Part shown: positions 1 to 8,395 of the stretch, piece after piece | How positions within the stretch are numbered: the first letter of the stretch is position 1 | How the letters are laid out: each line of letters begins with the position of its first letter | From: Chloroflexota bacterium | Lineage (GTDB): Bacteria; Chloroflexota; Anaerolineae; Anaerolineales; Villigracilaceae | Length of the DNA stretch: 64,000 nt | NCBI GenBank assembly: GCA_013388855.1 | Contig: JACAEM010000009.1 | Coordinates: 47,918-111,917 of the forward strand | Direction: 5' to 3' | Notes under the pieces: generated by a model | What the model saw: only the letters and a program-made list of their open reading frames with translations | Databases searched by the model: none | Told to the model about the DNA's origin: nothing | Program-made: the position numbers and the translations under genes

Positions 1-108
1 CAGGCGGCGAAACCGATGAGGGTGCGCATGGAGGGCGAAGAACCCAACCCGCAAGATATCATCAACACCGCAAGACACAGATTATTTGTCAGAATAAAAA
101 TCCCCTGA
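1..108 (+). CDS. 3' end of an unidentified gene (partial)
   Basis: Frame 1 is open from the window edge to a TGA at 106-108, giving about 35 residues that include EGEEPNPQDIINTARHRLF. A terminator-like hairpin follows at once (117-150), which supports this being a real gene end running rightwards. The other two plus-strand frames either stop early or give an unlikely low-complexity peptide. I do not recognise the family from so short a tail. Confidence 0.35.
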   Translation, partial: QAAKPMRVRMEGEEPNPQDIINTARHRLFVRIKIP

Positions 109-116
109 ACCGACAG

Positions 117-150
117 GCGCTCCGTATAATGACCGGAGCGCTTGCTTTTT
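117..150 (+). terminator. Rho-independent terminator
   Basis: An 8-bp perfect stem, GCGCTCCG (117-124) with CGGAGCGC (134-141), has a 9-nt loop and is followed by TTGCTTTTT. It ends the partial gene at the left edge and separates it from the convergent TetR gene. Confidence 0.7.
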
Positions 151-167
151 GATCCTGTCAATCTGGA

Positions 168-833
168 CTATTCGGCTTCGATGTTGGTGGAAAAGCCGAT
201 GGTCTCCTTTGCTCCGCGGAAAAAGAGACTGCGGAACATAACGGTTAATTCCTCGGGCGTGTAATGCATCCCTTCTTCGAGCCACCAATCCACAGTGCTT
301 AACAGCGCTCCACTGAAGTAGGCGGCAAAAAAATCGACAGGTACTTTGAACAGGATGGGAATCGGATCGGTAGCAAGCTTGGTTTCCACAAATTTGACGA
401 TGGCTTCCGTGCTGATCTTGCGGATGCGTTCGACATTTCGACTGGATTTCGAGCTTTTTAAGAGGATGTAATACAGGTCTGAATGTTCCTTGATATGTTG
501 AAAAACCATAAGGAGCGGGCGGGGGGAAACGCTTTTCTGTGCTTTGCTTTCCGAGAAGTCATCCATTGGAAACCAGGCAGAAAAGGGAATCTCTGAAAGG
601 GTCAGCGCTCTTTCATTTGCCATCTCGCTGAACTCTTCCAATAACAGGTCTTCCTTATCTTTGTAGTGCAAATAGAAAGTGGCTCGACCCACATTGGCAC
701 GTTCTGTGATCTCCTCAATGGAAATGTCATCGTAGTTTTTCTGTTTGAGGAGTTCAAGCAGAGCGGTGCGTAATGCCAGACGTGTGCGCTGAATACGTCG
801 GTCGATTTTGTTTTTTCTATCAGATTGGAGCAT
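168..833 (-). CDS. TetR/AcrR-family transcriptional regulator
   Basis: 221 aa. The N-terminal helix-turn-helix is typical of TetR: an RRIQRTRLALRTALLELL helix, then YDDISIEEITERANVGRATFYLHYKDKEDLL. The C-terminal two thirds is the variable all-helical ligand domain, with a conserved-looking EEGMHYTPEELTVMFRSLFF end. The ATG at 833 is preferred over the upstream ATG at 941 because it has a purine-rich site (AAAGGAAAAGG) just upstream and places the HTH at the usual distance from the N-terminus. It is divergent from the efflux operon at 966, and a dyad over that operon's promoter is its likely operator. I infer that it represses the pump and is released by a pump substrate; the ligand is unknown. 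Confidence 0.88.
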   Translation of the reverse strand: MLQSDRKNKIDRRIQRTRLALRTALLELLKQKNYDDISIEEITERANVGRATFYLHYKDKEDLLLEEFSEMANERALTLSEIPFSAWFPMDDFSESKAQKSVSPRPLLMVFQHIKEHSDLYYILLKSSKSSRNVERIRKISTEAIVKFVETKLATDPIPILFKVPVDFFAAYFSGALLSTVDWWLEEGMHYTPEELTVMFRSLFFRGAKETIGFSTNIEAE

Positions 834-855
834 GATTAGACCTTTTCCTTTGCCA

Positions 856-883
856 TTGACAAGGCATAATTCACAATTATAAT
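856..883 (+). promoter_or_regulatory. Sigma70-type promoter of the efflux operon
   Basis: TTGACA at 856-861 and TATAAT at 878-883, separated by 16 bp, both match the consensus hexamers exactly. It points toward the GTG at 966, giving a leader of roughly 75 nt. The neighbouring dyad at 881-914 overlaps the -10 and start site. Confidence 0.8.
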
Positions 884-914
884 GGACAATATACAATAAT
901 GTACATAGTCTATT
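881..914. promoter_or_regulatory. Candidate TetR operator (imperfect dyad)
   Basis: AATGGACAATATAC (881-894) and GTACATAGTCTATT (901-914) are inverted repeats matching at 11 of 14 positions around a 6-bp AATAAT centre. The left arm covers the end of the -10 box and the right arm covers the expected transcription start. Steric repression by the adjacent TetR-family protein is the simplest reading. Confidence 0.65.
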
Positions 915-965
915 ATCATTAATAAATTTTAATCTTTCCATTGAAATAAAAAAATTGAGGAATTC

Positions 966-1745
966 GTGCCAGCCTCTCGTTTAGGTCAAAGCAAAAACAA
1001 TCTTCAGGCCGGGTCACCACCCCTGATTGAACTACGCAATGTTGTGAAAGTCTATTCCACCGCAGCGGGCGATTTCAGCGCGCTCAAGGGGATCAACATG
1101 CAAATTGGTGCAGGTGAGTTTGTCGGCATTGTCGGTAAATCGGGCGCGGGAAAATCGACGCTTCTCAACATGATCACCGGTGTGGATACTCTCACCTCCG
1201 GCGAGGTGATTGTCAGATCCAATGGTTCGTCTGTATCCGTTCACAAAATGAGCGAAGATGAGATCGCCCTGTGGCGCGGAAAAACATTGGGCGTCGTCTT
1301 CCAATCCTTCCAATTGCTGCCCATGCTCACGCTTGTCGAAAATATCACCCTGCCAATGGATTTGGTCGGTAATTTCAACCCCAGACAATCGCGTGAACGC
1401 GCGCTCGAATTATTACGCCTCGTAGAAATCGAAGAACACGCCGACAAACTTCCAGCGTTTATCTCAGGCGGGCAACAGCAACGCGTCGCCATCGCGCGCG
1501 CCCTGGCAAATGATCCGCCTGTCCTTGTGGCGGATGAGCCGACGGGCAGTCTCGATTCGGTCACCGCGGATCATATCTTCGAGGTGTTCGAACATCTTGT
1601 CACCGACCAGGGCAAGACCATTGTGATGGTGACTCACGACCAATCCTTGATGCCGCGTTTTTCGCGCGCGATGCGTATTGTGGATGGAGAGTTGGATACC
1701 GCCTATGAGCCGGAGCCACAGTCCAGTGGGAGGCAGATGAAATGA
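966..1745 (+). CDS. ABC transporter ATP-binding protein (LolD/MacB type)
   Basis: 259 aa. Walker [10 protein letters not shown] is at residues 57-65, followed by a Q-loop (VFQSFQLLP), an intact signature ([15 protein letters not shown]), Walker B ([12 protein letters not shown]) and the H-loop (MVTHD). The sequence class is that of ATPases working with FtsX-fold permeases in mechanotransmission or efflux, not solute import. The start is GTG with GAGG five bases upstream. Its last codons overlap the ATG of the next gene (ATGA-type overlap), so the two ATPases are probably made together and may form a heterodimer in which this subunit supplies the canonical signature motif. Confidence 0.92.
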   Translation: MPASRLGQSKNNLQAGSPPLIELRNVVKVYSTAAGDFSALKGINMQIGAGEFVGIVGKSGAGKSTLLNMITGVDTLTSGEVIVRSNGSSVSVHKMSEDEIALWRGKTLGVVFQSFQLLPMLTLVENITLPMDLVGNFNPRQSRERALELLRLVEIEEHADKLPAFISGGQQQRVAIARALANDPPVLVADEPTGSLDSVTADHIFEVFEHLVTDQGKTIVMVTHDQSLMPRFSRAMRIVDGELDTAYEPEPQSSGRQMK

Positions 1746-2932
1746 AAACGCGTCAAACCAAGCGGAAGTCTGTTGCCGATATACACGAAATGTCCACGCC
1801 CGACGCGATGATCGACATGCACGGGGTCGTCAAGAAGTTCAAGAACGCGGCGGGCGAATTCACCGTGCTCAAGGGTATCGACCTGACCATCAATCGGGGC
1901 GAGTTTGTTTCGATTGTGGGAAAATCCGGCAGTGGTAAATCCACATTGTTGAACATGATCACAGGCATCGACCATCCCACCGAGGGGCGCGTGGTTATTG
2001 GCGGCACTGATATTTACACCAACGTGACCGAAAGCCAGCGCTCAAAATGGCGCGGGCGGAACCTGGGGATTGTCTTTCAGTTCTTTCAACTACTGCCGAT
2101 GCTTACTCTGCTAGAGAATGTGATGCTCTCAATGGATTATGCCGACATGTATGATTTCGATGAGCGCCCGGCGCGTGCCATGGAGATGCTTAAGCTGGTG
2201 GGCCTCGAAAAATTTGCGAATAAATTGCCCGCGCTTGTTTCAACCGGACAACAACAACTCGCCGCCATCGCTCGTGCCTTGGCATGTGATCCGCCTTTGT
2301 TAGTCGCCGACGAACCGACCGGGAACCTTGACACAAAATCCGCAAACACGATCATCGATCTGTTCGAAAATCTGGCGCGCAGCGGTAAAACGGTATTAAT
2401 GGTGACGCATGATCCTTCGCTGACATCTCGTACAACGCGTAACATCATCATTGCCGACGGCGAGTTGATTAATGAAACGATCGCCAAAGCTTTGCCATGG
2501 CTCAGGCATCGTCACATGATGGAGTTCACAAAATTGGCGGAGGAATGGGTGTATGAACCGAAAGCCACGATCATCTCGCGCGACGAGCATGTGGAATATT
2601 TCTTTATGATTCGCAAGGGCGAGGTGGAAGTTGTTTTGCAGGATCGCAAACAGAATGAAACGGTCATTTCACGACTCAAGCCCGGCGAGTTTTTTGGGGA
2701 TATTGAACTCATGCGCGGCGGCAAATCCATTGCAAATGTGCGCGCCGCAGCAGATGCACCAGTGGAACTGCTGACCATCAAACGCGAAGATTTCAAACGA
2801 GTCATGGATCAATCTCCCCTTACTGCCGAAGCGGTGGGCAAGATCGTCCAACAGCGGCTGGATGAGCATCGTGCCGCGGATAGCCGCGCCAATCGTCCGT
2901 TTTTCTCCTTGTTCCGAAGGAAACAATCGTAA
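1742..2932 (+). CDS. ABC ATPase fused to a cyclic-nucleotide-binding-like domain
   Basis: 396 aa. The N-terminal ~240 residues are a second LolD/MacB-type ATPase with Walker A (GKSGSGKST), Walker B and H-loop, but the signature is [15 protein letters not shown] instead of the usual [15 protein letters not shown]. Residues ~255-380 fold like a CNB/Crp effector domain ([18 protein letters not shown], then [15 protein letters not shown]). In the phosphate-binding cassette the usual Glu is Asp and the usual Arg is replaced by Ser, so cAMP or cGMP binding is doubtful. It lies between the first ATPase (4-nt overlap) and the permease (9-nt gap). A regulatory ATPase half is inferred. The tail ends in a basic FRRKQS. 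Confidence 0.88.
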   Translation: MKTRQTKRKSVADIHEMSTPDAMIDMHGVVKKFKNAAGEFTVLKGIDLTINRGEFVSIVGKSGSGKSTLLNMITGIDHPTEGRVVIGGTDIYTNVTESQRSKWRGRNLGIVFQFFQLLPMLTLLENVMLSMDYADMYDFDERPARAMEMLKLVGLEKFANKLPALVSTGQQQLAAIARALACDPPLLVADEPTGNLDTKSANTIIDLFENLARSGKTVLMVTHDPSLTSRTTRNIIIADGELINETIAKALPWLRHRHMMEFTKLAEEWVYEPKATIISRDEHVEYFFMIRKGEVEVVLQDRKQNETVISRLKPGEFFGDIELMRGGKSIANVRAAADAPVELLTIKREDFKRVMDQSPLTAEAVGKIVQQRLDEHRAADSRANRPFFSLFRRKQS

Positions 2933-2941
2933 ATCAAAAAT

Positions 2942-5371
2942 ATGAAACCTCGCTGGCGAAAAGTATTACACGACCTTATTGACAATATCGGACGTACCCT
3001 GTTGGTGGTCTTTTCCATTGCGGTGGGTGTGTTTTCCATCGGCGTGATCGCGGGGGCATACCAGATCATCTCGAACGATATGAGCGTTTCCTACTCAGCG
3101 AACAACCCATCGAATATCGAATTCCGTATGACGAATTTTGATGAAAATGTGTTGACATCCATCCATAATCAGCGCGGTGTGAAAGATGCTGAAGGGCGAC
3201 GCGTGTTCAATATGCGCGTCCGTGTACCCGGCACTGAAAAATGGACCACCCTGGATATGGTCGCTTTTGAGAGTTTTGAGAAAAATGCAATCAATCTGTT
3301 GACCCCCATCGAAGGCGCTGTGGAGCCTGGGAAACGTCAGGTGCTGTTGGAAAAGGGCGCGCTTGATCATCTGGATGTCGGTGTGGGCGGGCTCCTTGAG
3401 TTCCAATTGCCGGATGGCTCGACCAAGACCATGCCGGTTGCGGGTATTGTTCAGGATACTGCGGCGGGAGCGGCAGATTTTCTGGCGTCGCCGTTCGGAT
3501 ATATCACAATGGATACCCTGCAGTATATGGGACAGCCCAAATTGTACAATCGTGTCTACATAACCGTCGCCGACGATGGAGATGACATTTTACATATCCG
3601 CGAAGTGGGTGGAGTGGTTAAGGACAAGCTGGAGAAGAGCGGCAATGTGATTCTGCGTACGCGCTTCTCGTTGACTCATGAGCATCCACTGGCAAGTACA
3701 GTCAATGCCATTCTGGGTATCCTGCTGGCGTTGGGGATCTTGATCGTATTCCTTTCCAGTTCACTGATTGCCAACACATTGAATGCGTTGCTCAATCAGC
3801 ACTTACGGCATATCGGCGTCATCAAATTGGTGGGCGGGCAGCGCAAGCAGGTCTTCCGCATGTATATCACGCTCATTATGGCGTTTGGAGTCATCGCGCT
3901 TGCCATTGCTGTTCCTTTTGGTGGAATCGGCGCCTATGCCCTTGCAGAATTTATTGCTGTGAAATTGAATTTCAATCTGCTTGGATACCGTATTGTGCCG
4001 ATGGCATTTTTCGTCCAGATTGCAGTAGGATTGTTTGTCCCATTGGTTGCCGGGCTTGCACCGGTCATTAATGGGTCGCGCATCACGGTCCTGCGGGCTC
4101 TCAGCGGGGACCTGGCTGAGGAGAAGGTGCAGATCAAAGATGGTGAGAAGCGGCTTTCCTGGTTTGACTGGATGCAGGTCAAGGTGACGCATCTGCTGGC
4201 ATTGCGCGGAATCCACATACCGCGTCCGTTCGTCATCTCGCTGAGAAACACGTTTAGAAGGAAGAGCCGACTGATGCTGACGTTGTTCACGCTCACGATG
4301 GGCGGGGCGATCTTCATCTCGGTTTTCAATGTGCGCGTCACGCTGCATGATTACATCAATCAGATCGGGAAATATTTCCGTGCGGATGTGACGCTCGATT
4401 TCGACCAACCCTATCGGCTGCGGGAAATCGAGAATGCTGTTATGAGCGTGGATGGCGTGACCCATGTGGAGGGGTGGCAATTCCTCAGCGGCGAATTGTT
4501 GGATGACCATGAGAATGTCATCGAAAATATCACGCTGTTGAGTCCGCCGGCGGATAGCACGCTGGTCCAGCCGATTTTGATCGAAGGACGCTGGATGCGT
4601 CCCGATGATGTGAGAAAAATGGCGGTCAGCGAAGGGTTGCGAAAGACGTATCCGGGATTGAAGGCTGGCGATTACATCAAGATGCGGGTCGATGGGCGGG
4701 ATGAAATCTGGCAGGTGATTGGACTTTTCAAATTCGTGGATCAGGAAGGATTGCTGGGATATACACCCTTCGAATATGTTTCGGAAATGAATAACCTGGC
4801 GAATCGTTCTTTTTCGTACAGGGTCGTAACTGAATCTCATGAGCGCGCCTATCAGGATGCGAAAGCCGAAGAATTGGATAAATATCTGCGTGACAAAGGG
4901 TTCAAGGTCCGCGTGGCTCAGGCGGGCAGCGCTTCGTTGGATACTGCCGTTGAAAGTCTGGACATCCTGGTTGTGTTCCTGCTCATCATGGCGATCCTGA
5001 CCGCCATTGTGGGCTCGATGGGGCTGGCTGGCACAATGGGTATGAATGTGCTGGAGCGCACGCGCGAGATCGGTATTACCCGCGCCATCGGCGCGGACGA
5101 CCGCGCCCGTATTCGTACCGTTATTGCGGAGGGGGTTGTAATCGGTTTGATCTCGTTCGCGTTGGCGATTGTCTTGTCGGTGCCGTTCACGTATGGACTC
5201 TCCTATATTGTCAGCAGCGCGGTATTTCAAACCCCCATCGCTGTGGTGTTCACCTATCTTGGATATGCCATCTGGCTGGGTCTTGTCCTGGCCCTGTCCA
5301 CAGTGGCGAGTATTTTGCCCGCGCGGAATGCGGCGCGGCTCACGATCCGTGAGGTGTTGGCGTACGAATAA
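2942..5371 (+). CDS. FtsX-family ABC transporter permease
   Basis: 809 aa, a tandem-FtsX permease of the large type. An N-terminal membrane helix (LLVVFSIAVGVFSIGVIAG) is followed by a ~210-residue extracytoplasmic MacB-PCD-like domain, then a first FtsX core beginning ILGILLALGILIVFLSSSL. A second long soluble domain (~residues 470-670) leads to a second FtsX core whose GIDRAIGA-like loop reads EIGITRAIGADD. It is the membrane partner of the two ATPases directly upstream. In a single-membrane cell such permeases usually export lipids or peptides, or shed lipoproteins; the substrate cannot be read from the sequence. Confidence 0.9.
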   Translation: MKPRWRKVLHDLIDNIGRTLLVVFSIAVGVFSIGVIAGAYQIISNDMSVSYSANNPSNIEFRMTNFDENVLTSIHNQRGVKDAEGRRVFNMRVRVPGTEKWTTLDMVAFESFEKNAINLLTPIEGAVEPGKRQVLLEKGALDHLDVGVGGLLEFQLPDGSTKTMPVAGIVQDTAAGAADFLASPFGYITMDTLQYMGQPKLYNRVYITVADDGDDILHIREVGGVVKDKLEKSGNVILRTRFSLTHEHPLASTVNAILGILLALGILIVFLSSSLIANTLNALLNQHLRHIGVIKLVGGQRKQVFRMYITLIMAFGVIALAIAVPFGGIGAYALAEFIAVKLNFNLLGYRIVPMAFFVQIAVGLFVPLVAGLAPVINGSRITVLRALSGDLAEEKVQIKDGEKRLSWFDWMQVKVTHLLALRGIHIPRPFVISLRNTFRRKSRLMLTLFTLTMGGAIFISVFNVRVTLHDYINQIGKYFRADVTLDFDQPYRLREIENAVMSVDGVTHVEGWQFLSGELLDDHENVIENITLLSPPADSTLVQPILIEGRWMRPDDVRKMAVSEGLRKTYPGLKAGDYIKMRVDGRDEIWQVIGLFKFVDQEGLLGYTPFEYVSEMNNLANRSFSYRVVTESHERAYQDAKAEELDKYLRDKGFKVRVAQAGSASLDTAVESLDILVVFLLIMAILTAIVGSMGLAGTMGMNVLERTREIGITRAIGADDRARIRTVIAEGVVIGLISFALAIVLSVPFTYGLSYIVSSAVFQTPIAVVFTYLGYAIWLGLVLALSTVASILPARNAARLTIREVLAYE

Positions 5372-5446
5372 ATTTTCCTTACCCTGTCCTTTGGACACCC
5401 TCTCCCAGCCGGAGAGGGCGGGGAGTGAGGATCGAAAGAGGAAACA
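5372..5446 (+). other. Intergenic hairpin inside the efflux operon
   Basis: CCCTCTCC and GGAGAGGG form an 8-bp inverted repeat around CAGCC (about 5398-5418). No T-run follows, so it is more likely an mRNA-stability or REP-type repeat than a terminator. The AGAGGAAAC site just after it serves the next ATG. Confidence 0.5.
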
Positions 5447-6610
5447 ATGAAAAAAACAACAAATACCCTGCTCGTAATCATCATTCTTATCCTGGCGCTG
5501 ACAGCTTGCGCCAATCAACAACCGGAAACACAGGAACCCGAACCGACCGTTGTTCCGTCGAATGCCGTGGTGGCGGAGGGAAATCTCAAGCCTGTGCAGG
5601 CGGTTAACCTGTCTTTTCAGGCGCGCGGGATGGTGGAATCCGTTGATGTGAAGATCGGCGATCGTGTGAGCAAAGGCGATGTACTTGCCCGGCTAGCGAA
5701 CGCCAGCCAGGCGGAGGCGCAGCTTGCCGCCGCTCGCCTGGAATTGGTCAACGCGCAACAGGCGCTCGACACTCTCCTCCGCACGGGACCGGCGAACCTT
5801 GCCGCGGCATGGGACGCCTATATGCGGGCACAGGAGGTCCGGGCGGAGGCCGAACGCGACTGGGAAAACCTGAATCTCGATGACATCGAAGACAATATCG
5901 AAGACGACAAGGCGGATGTGGAAGACCGCGCCGAGGACTTGAAGGATGCGCAGGAGGAGTTCGATAAGTACAAGGACCTCGACGAAGATAATTCCAAGCG
6001 CAAGAATGCCGAGGATGATCTCGAGAACGCGCAGGAGGATTACAACGAAGCCATCCGCAAACTGGAGGAGGATACGCGCGAACGCGACGCCGTCCGTGCC
6101 GCGCTGGATGCCGCGCTCGCCGCAGAAGCCGAGGCCAGGTACCAATACGAACTCTCCGCCGAGGGAGCGAACAAAGACCAGCTCGAATTGGCGCAGGCTC
6201 GTTTGGCGAACGCCCAGGCCCAGGTCGCTTCGGCTGAGTCGAATTTGTCCAACTACATTCTCACCGCGCCGTTTGACGGCGTCGTGCTGGATGTCGCCAT
6301 TCATATCGGCGAACAGGTTGGGGCGGAGTCCCGAGCCGTGAGCGTCGCCGACACGTCCTCCTGGATTGTCGAGACCACCGACATCACCGAACTGGAAGTC
6401 GTCGATGTGGCGGTCGGTCAGAAGGTCACATTCACTGCCGATGCGCTGAGCGATGTCACGATGGACGGCGTCGTCGCCGAAATCAGCCAGTCGTCGTTTA
6501 CGCAGGGCGGCGATGTCATCTACACCGTCCGCATCCGGGCGGAAGAGGTCGACCCGCGCATCAAATGGGGCATGACCGTCGAAGTGACGTTTGAGCCGCT
6601 CGATTCGTAG
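5447..6610 (+). CDS. HlyD/RND-type periplasmic adaptor-like lipoprotein
   Basis: 387 aa. A hydrophobic signal ends in a lipobox (LTAC, Cys about residue 22), so the protein should be lipid-anchored outside the membrane. The two half-lipoyl motifs are RGMVESVDVKIGDRVSKGD (after the stalk) and TAPFDGVVLDVAIHIGEQV, the pattern of membrane-fusion proteins. Between them lies an unusually long, highly charged coiled coil (about residues 105-270) rich in D, E and K. A beta-barrel region follows. It is the fourth gene of the efflux operon and probably links permease and substrate in the extracytoplasmic space; with no TolC partner visible, its job in a monoderm cell is uncertain. Confidence 0.85.
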   Translation: MKKTTNTLLVIIILILALTACANQQPETQEPEPTVVPSNAVVAEGNLKPVQAVNLSFQARGMVESVDVKIGDRVSKGDVLARLANASQAEAQLAAARLELVNAQQALDTLLRTGPANLAAAWDAYMRAQEVRAEAERDWENLNLDDIEDNIEDDKADVEDRAEDLKDAQEEFDKYKDLDEDNSKRKNAEDDLENAQEDYNEAIRKLEEDTRERDAVRAALDAALAAEAEARYQYELSAEGANKDQLELAQARLANAQAQVASAESNLSNYILTAPFDGVVLDVAIHIGEQVGAESRAVSVADTSSWIVETTDITELEVVDVAVGQKVTFTADALSDVTMDGVVAEISQSSFTQGGDVIYTVRIRAEEVDPRIKWGMTVEVTFEPLDS

Positions 6611-6651
6611 AACATTTGTTGGCTTGAAATCGGATTTTGAAAGCGCGATAA

Positions 6652-6657
6652 TACAAT
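6652..6657 (+). promoter_or_regulatory. Possible -10 box for the riboswitch RNA
   Basis: TACAAT at 6652-6657 places a transcription start near 6664, right at the 5' edge of the first aptamer. No convincing -35 at 17 bp was found, so read-through from the efflux operon is an equally possible source of the RNA. Confidence 0.35.
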
Positions 6658-6663
6658 TGCTCC

Positions 6664-6748
6664 GATAAAAGGCAAAATCACGCGAAAGTGTGACGACGCA
6701 AAGCCTTGGGTCTAAAGCTGAACTGAGCCATGATTGCCAGGCTGCCGA
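6664..6748 (+). ncRNA. Cyclic-di-GMP-I (GEMM) riboswitch aptamer, copy 1
   Basis: It carries the GEMM-I landmarks in order: GGCAAAA, a hairpin capped by the GAAA tetraloop, GACGCAAAGCC, GGGTCTAAA, then a second stem closing with the TGCCAGGCTGCCGA receptor side. The tetraloop/receptor and the ACGCAAAG core match the class known to bind c-di-GMP. It is the first of three back-to-back copies. Confidence 0.82.
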
Positions 6749-6835
6749 TAAAAGCAAAATCCCCGAAAGGGGACGGCACAGAGTTCGGCATCTAAAATCG
6801 ACGCACGTTGTCGATCAAGATCGACCAACCAACCG
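6749..6835 (+). ncRNA. GEMM-like aptamer, copy 2 (variant core)
   Basis: Same architecture and spacing as the flanking copies: GCAAAA, a GAAA-capped stem (TCCCC/GGGGA), GGCATCTAAA, a second stem (ATCGAC/GTCGAT) and a terminal CCGA. However, the core reads GGCACAGAGTTC in place of ACGCAAAGCC. The second-stem receptor side is also altered (GATCGACCAACCAACCGA). It is either a degenerated copy or a variant with changed ligand preference. Confidence 0.6.
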
Positions 6836-6925
6836 AAACGCAAATCCGGGAAAACCCGGAGACGCAAAGTCATGGGTCTACAGTCACGATCATTATTGTG
6901 ACCACGATTGCCAGACTGCCGAAGA
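6836..6925 (+). ncRNA. Cyclic-di-GMP-I (GEMM) riboswitch aptamer, copy 3
   Basis: CGCAAA, a CCGGG/CCCGG stem capped by AAAA, GACGCAAAGTC, GGGTCTA, a GTCAC/GTGAC stem and GATTGCCAGACTGCCGA reproduce the GEMM-I order and core. It lies 7 nt upstream of an intrinsic terminator, so this copy is best placed to control read-through. Confidence 0.8.
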
Positions 6926-6931
6926 GCATTT

Positions 6932-6970
6932 GCAGGGACGGCTGTTTATAGGCTGTCCCTGCTTTTCTTT
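6932..6970 (+). terminator. Intrinsic terminator after the aptamer array
   Basis: GCAGGGAC (6932-6939) pairs with GTCCCTGC (6955-6962) and is followed by TTTTCTTT. It ends RNA from the efflux operon or aptamer array. If ligand-responsive, it would be the expression platform controlling entry into ruvB. Confidence 0.78.
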
Positions 6971-7019
6971 GGATGAAGGCGTTTCCTTCCCGGCCGGGAA
7001 TTGATTCCGTTTTATTTGC

Positions 7020-7025
7020 TATAAT
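7020..7025 (+). promoter_or_regulatory. Extended -10 promoter of ruvB
   Basis: TATAAT at 7020-7025 is preceded by TG at -2/-3 (TGC-TATAAT, an extended -10). The expected start is at about 7032, directly at the ATG, so a leaderless ruvB mRNA is likely. Confidence 0.55.
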
Positions 7026-7032
7026 CTCCCTC

Positions 7033-8052
<1,020 letters not shown>

Positions 8053-8141
8053 GTTGGCAAGTTGGAACGTTTGCAAGTTAACCTGCCAACCTCTGAACCT
8101 TCCAACTTGTCAACATCCCAACCTTCAAACCTGGAAACCCG
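8053..8141 (+). repeat. Low-complexity AAGTTGG/CCAACTT word repeat
   Basis: The stretch is built from permutations of short words (AAGTTGGAA, AACCTGCCAA, CCTTCCAACTTG, AACCTTCAAACC) on both strands. The same words recur inside mfd (62463-62520). It lies between ruvB and the DUF2905 gene and is not coding. Confidence 0.6.
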
Positions 8142-8375
8142 ATGAATATGGAAACCCTTGCTCGTTATCTCATGATTGGCGGTGTGATACTATTCCTGGT
8201 GGGTGGAGGACTCTATCTTGCCGCCAGGTTCGGCCTCCCGCTGGGAAGACTGCCCGGCGACATCCGCATCGAAGGGGAGAATGGCTCGTTCTATTTTCCG
8301 ATCACAACTTCGATTTTGATTTCGGTGGTGCTGACGATTGTGCTGAATGTGATTGCAAGATTGCTGAAGAAATGA
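8142..8375 (+). CDS. DUF2905 small membrane protein
   Basis: 77 aa with two membrane helices (residues ~8-28 and ~54-74) flanking the family motif GRLPGDIRIEGENGSFYFPI. The DUF2905 family is short, two-helix and of unknown function; length and motif match well. It begins at ATG 8142 (or the ATG two codons later) and ends 20 bp before the KAP-FGE gene. Part of a longer open frame covers this gene in another phase, but that frame has no family match there. Confidence 0.9.
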   Translation: MNMETLARYLMIGGVILFLVGGGLYLAARFGLPLGRLPGDIRIEGENGSFYFPITTSILISVVLTIVLNVIARLLKK

Positions 8376-8395
8376 GGCGGAAAGGAGCGTCCCGT

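Noticed and set aside
5398..5418. Terminator between the permease and HlyD genes
   Set aside because: The hairpin lacks a T-run and the genes appear to be one operon.
3803..5521. 572-codon minus-strand open frame
   Set aside because: It is antisense to the FtsX permease and its composition (many H, R, Q, D) is that of a shadow frame.
6690..7004. Plus-strand frame of 104 codons over the riboswitches
   Set aside because: It lies in the aptamer array; no family resemblance and no ribosome site.
8054..8395. N-terminal extension of the KAP-FGE gene
   Set aside because: The upstream 114 codons consist of the word repeat and an out-of-phase reading of the DUF2905 gene; the start at 8396 has a good ribosome site.
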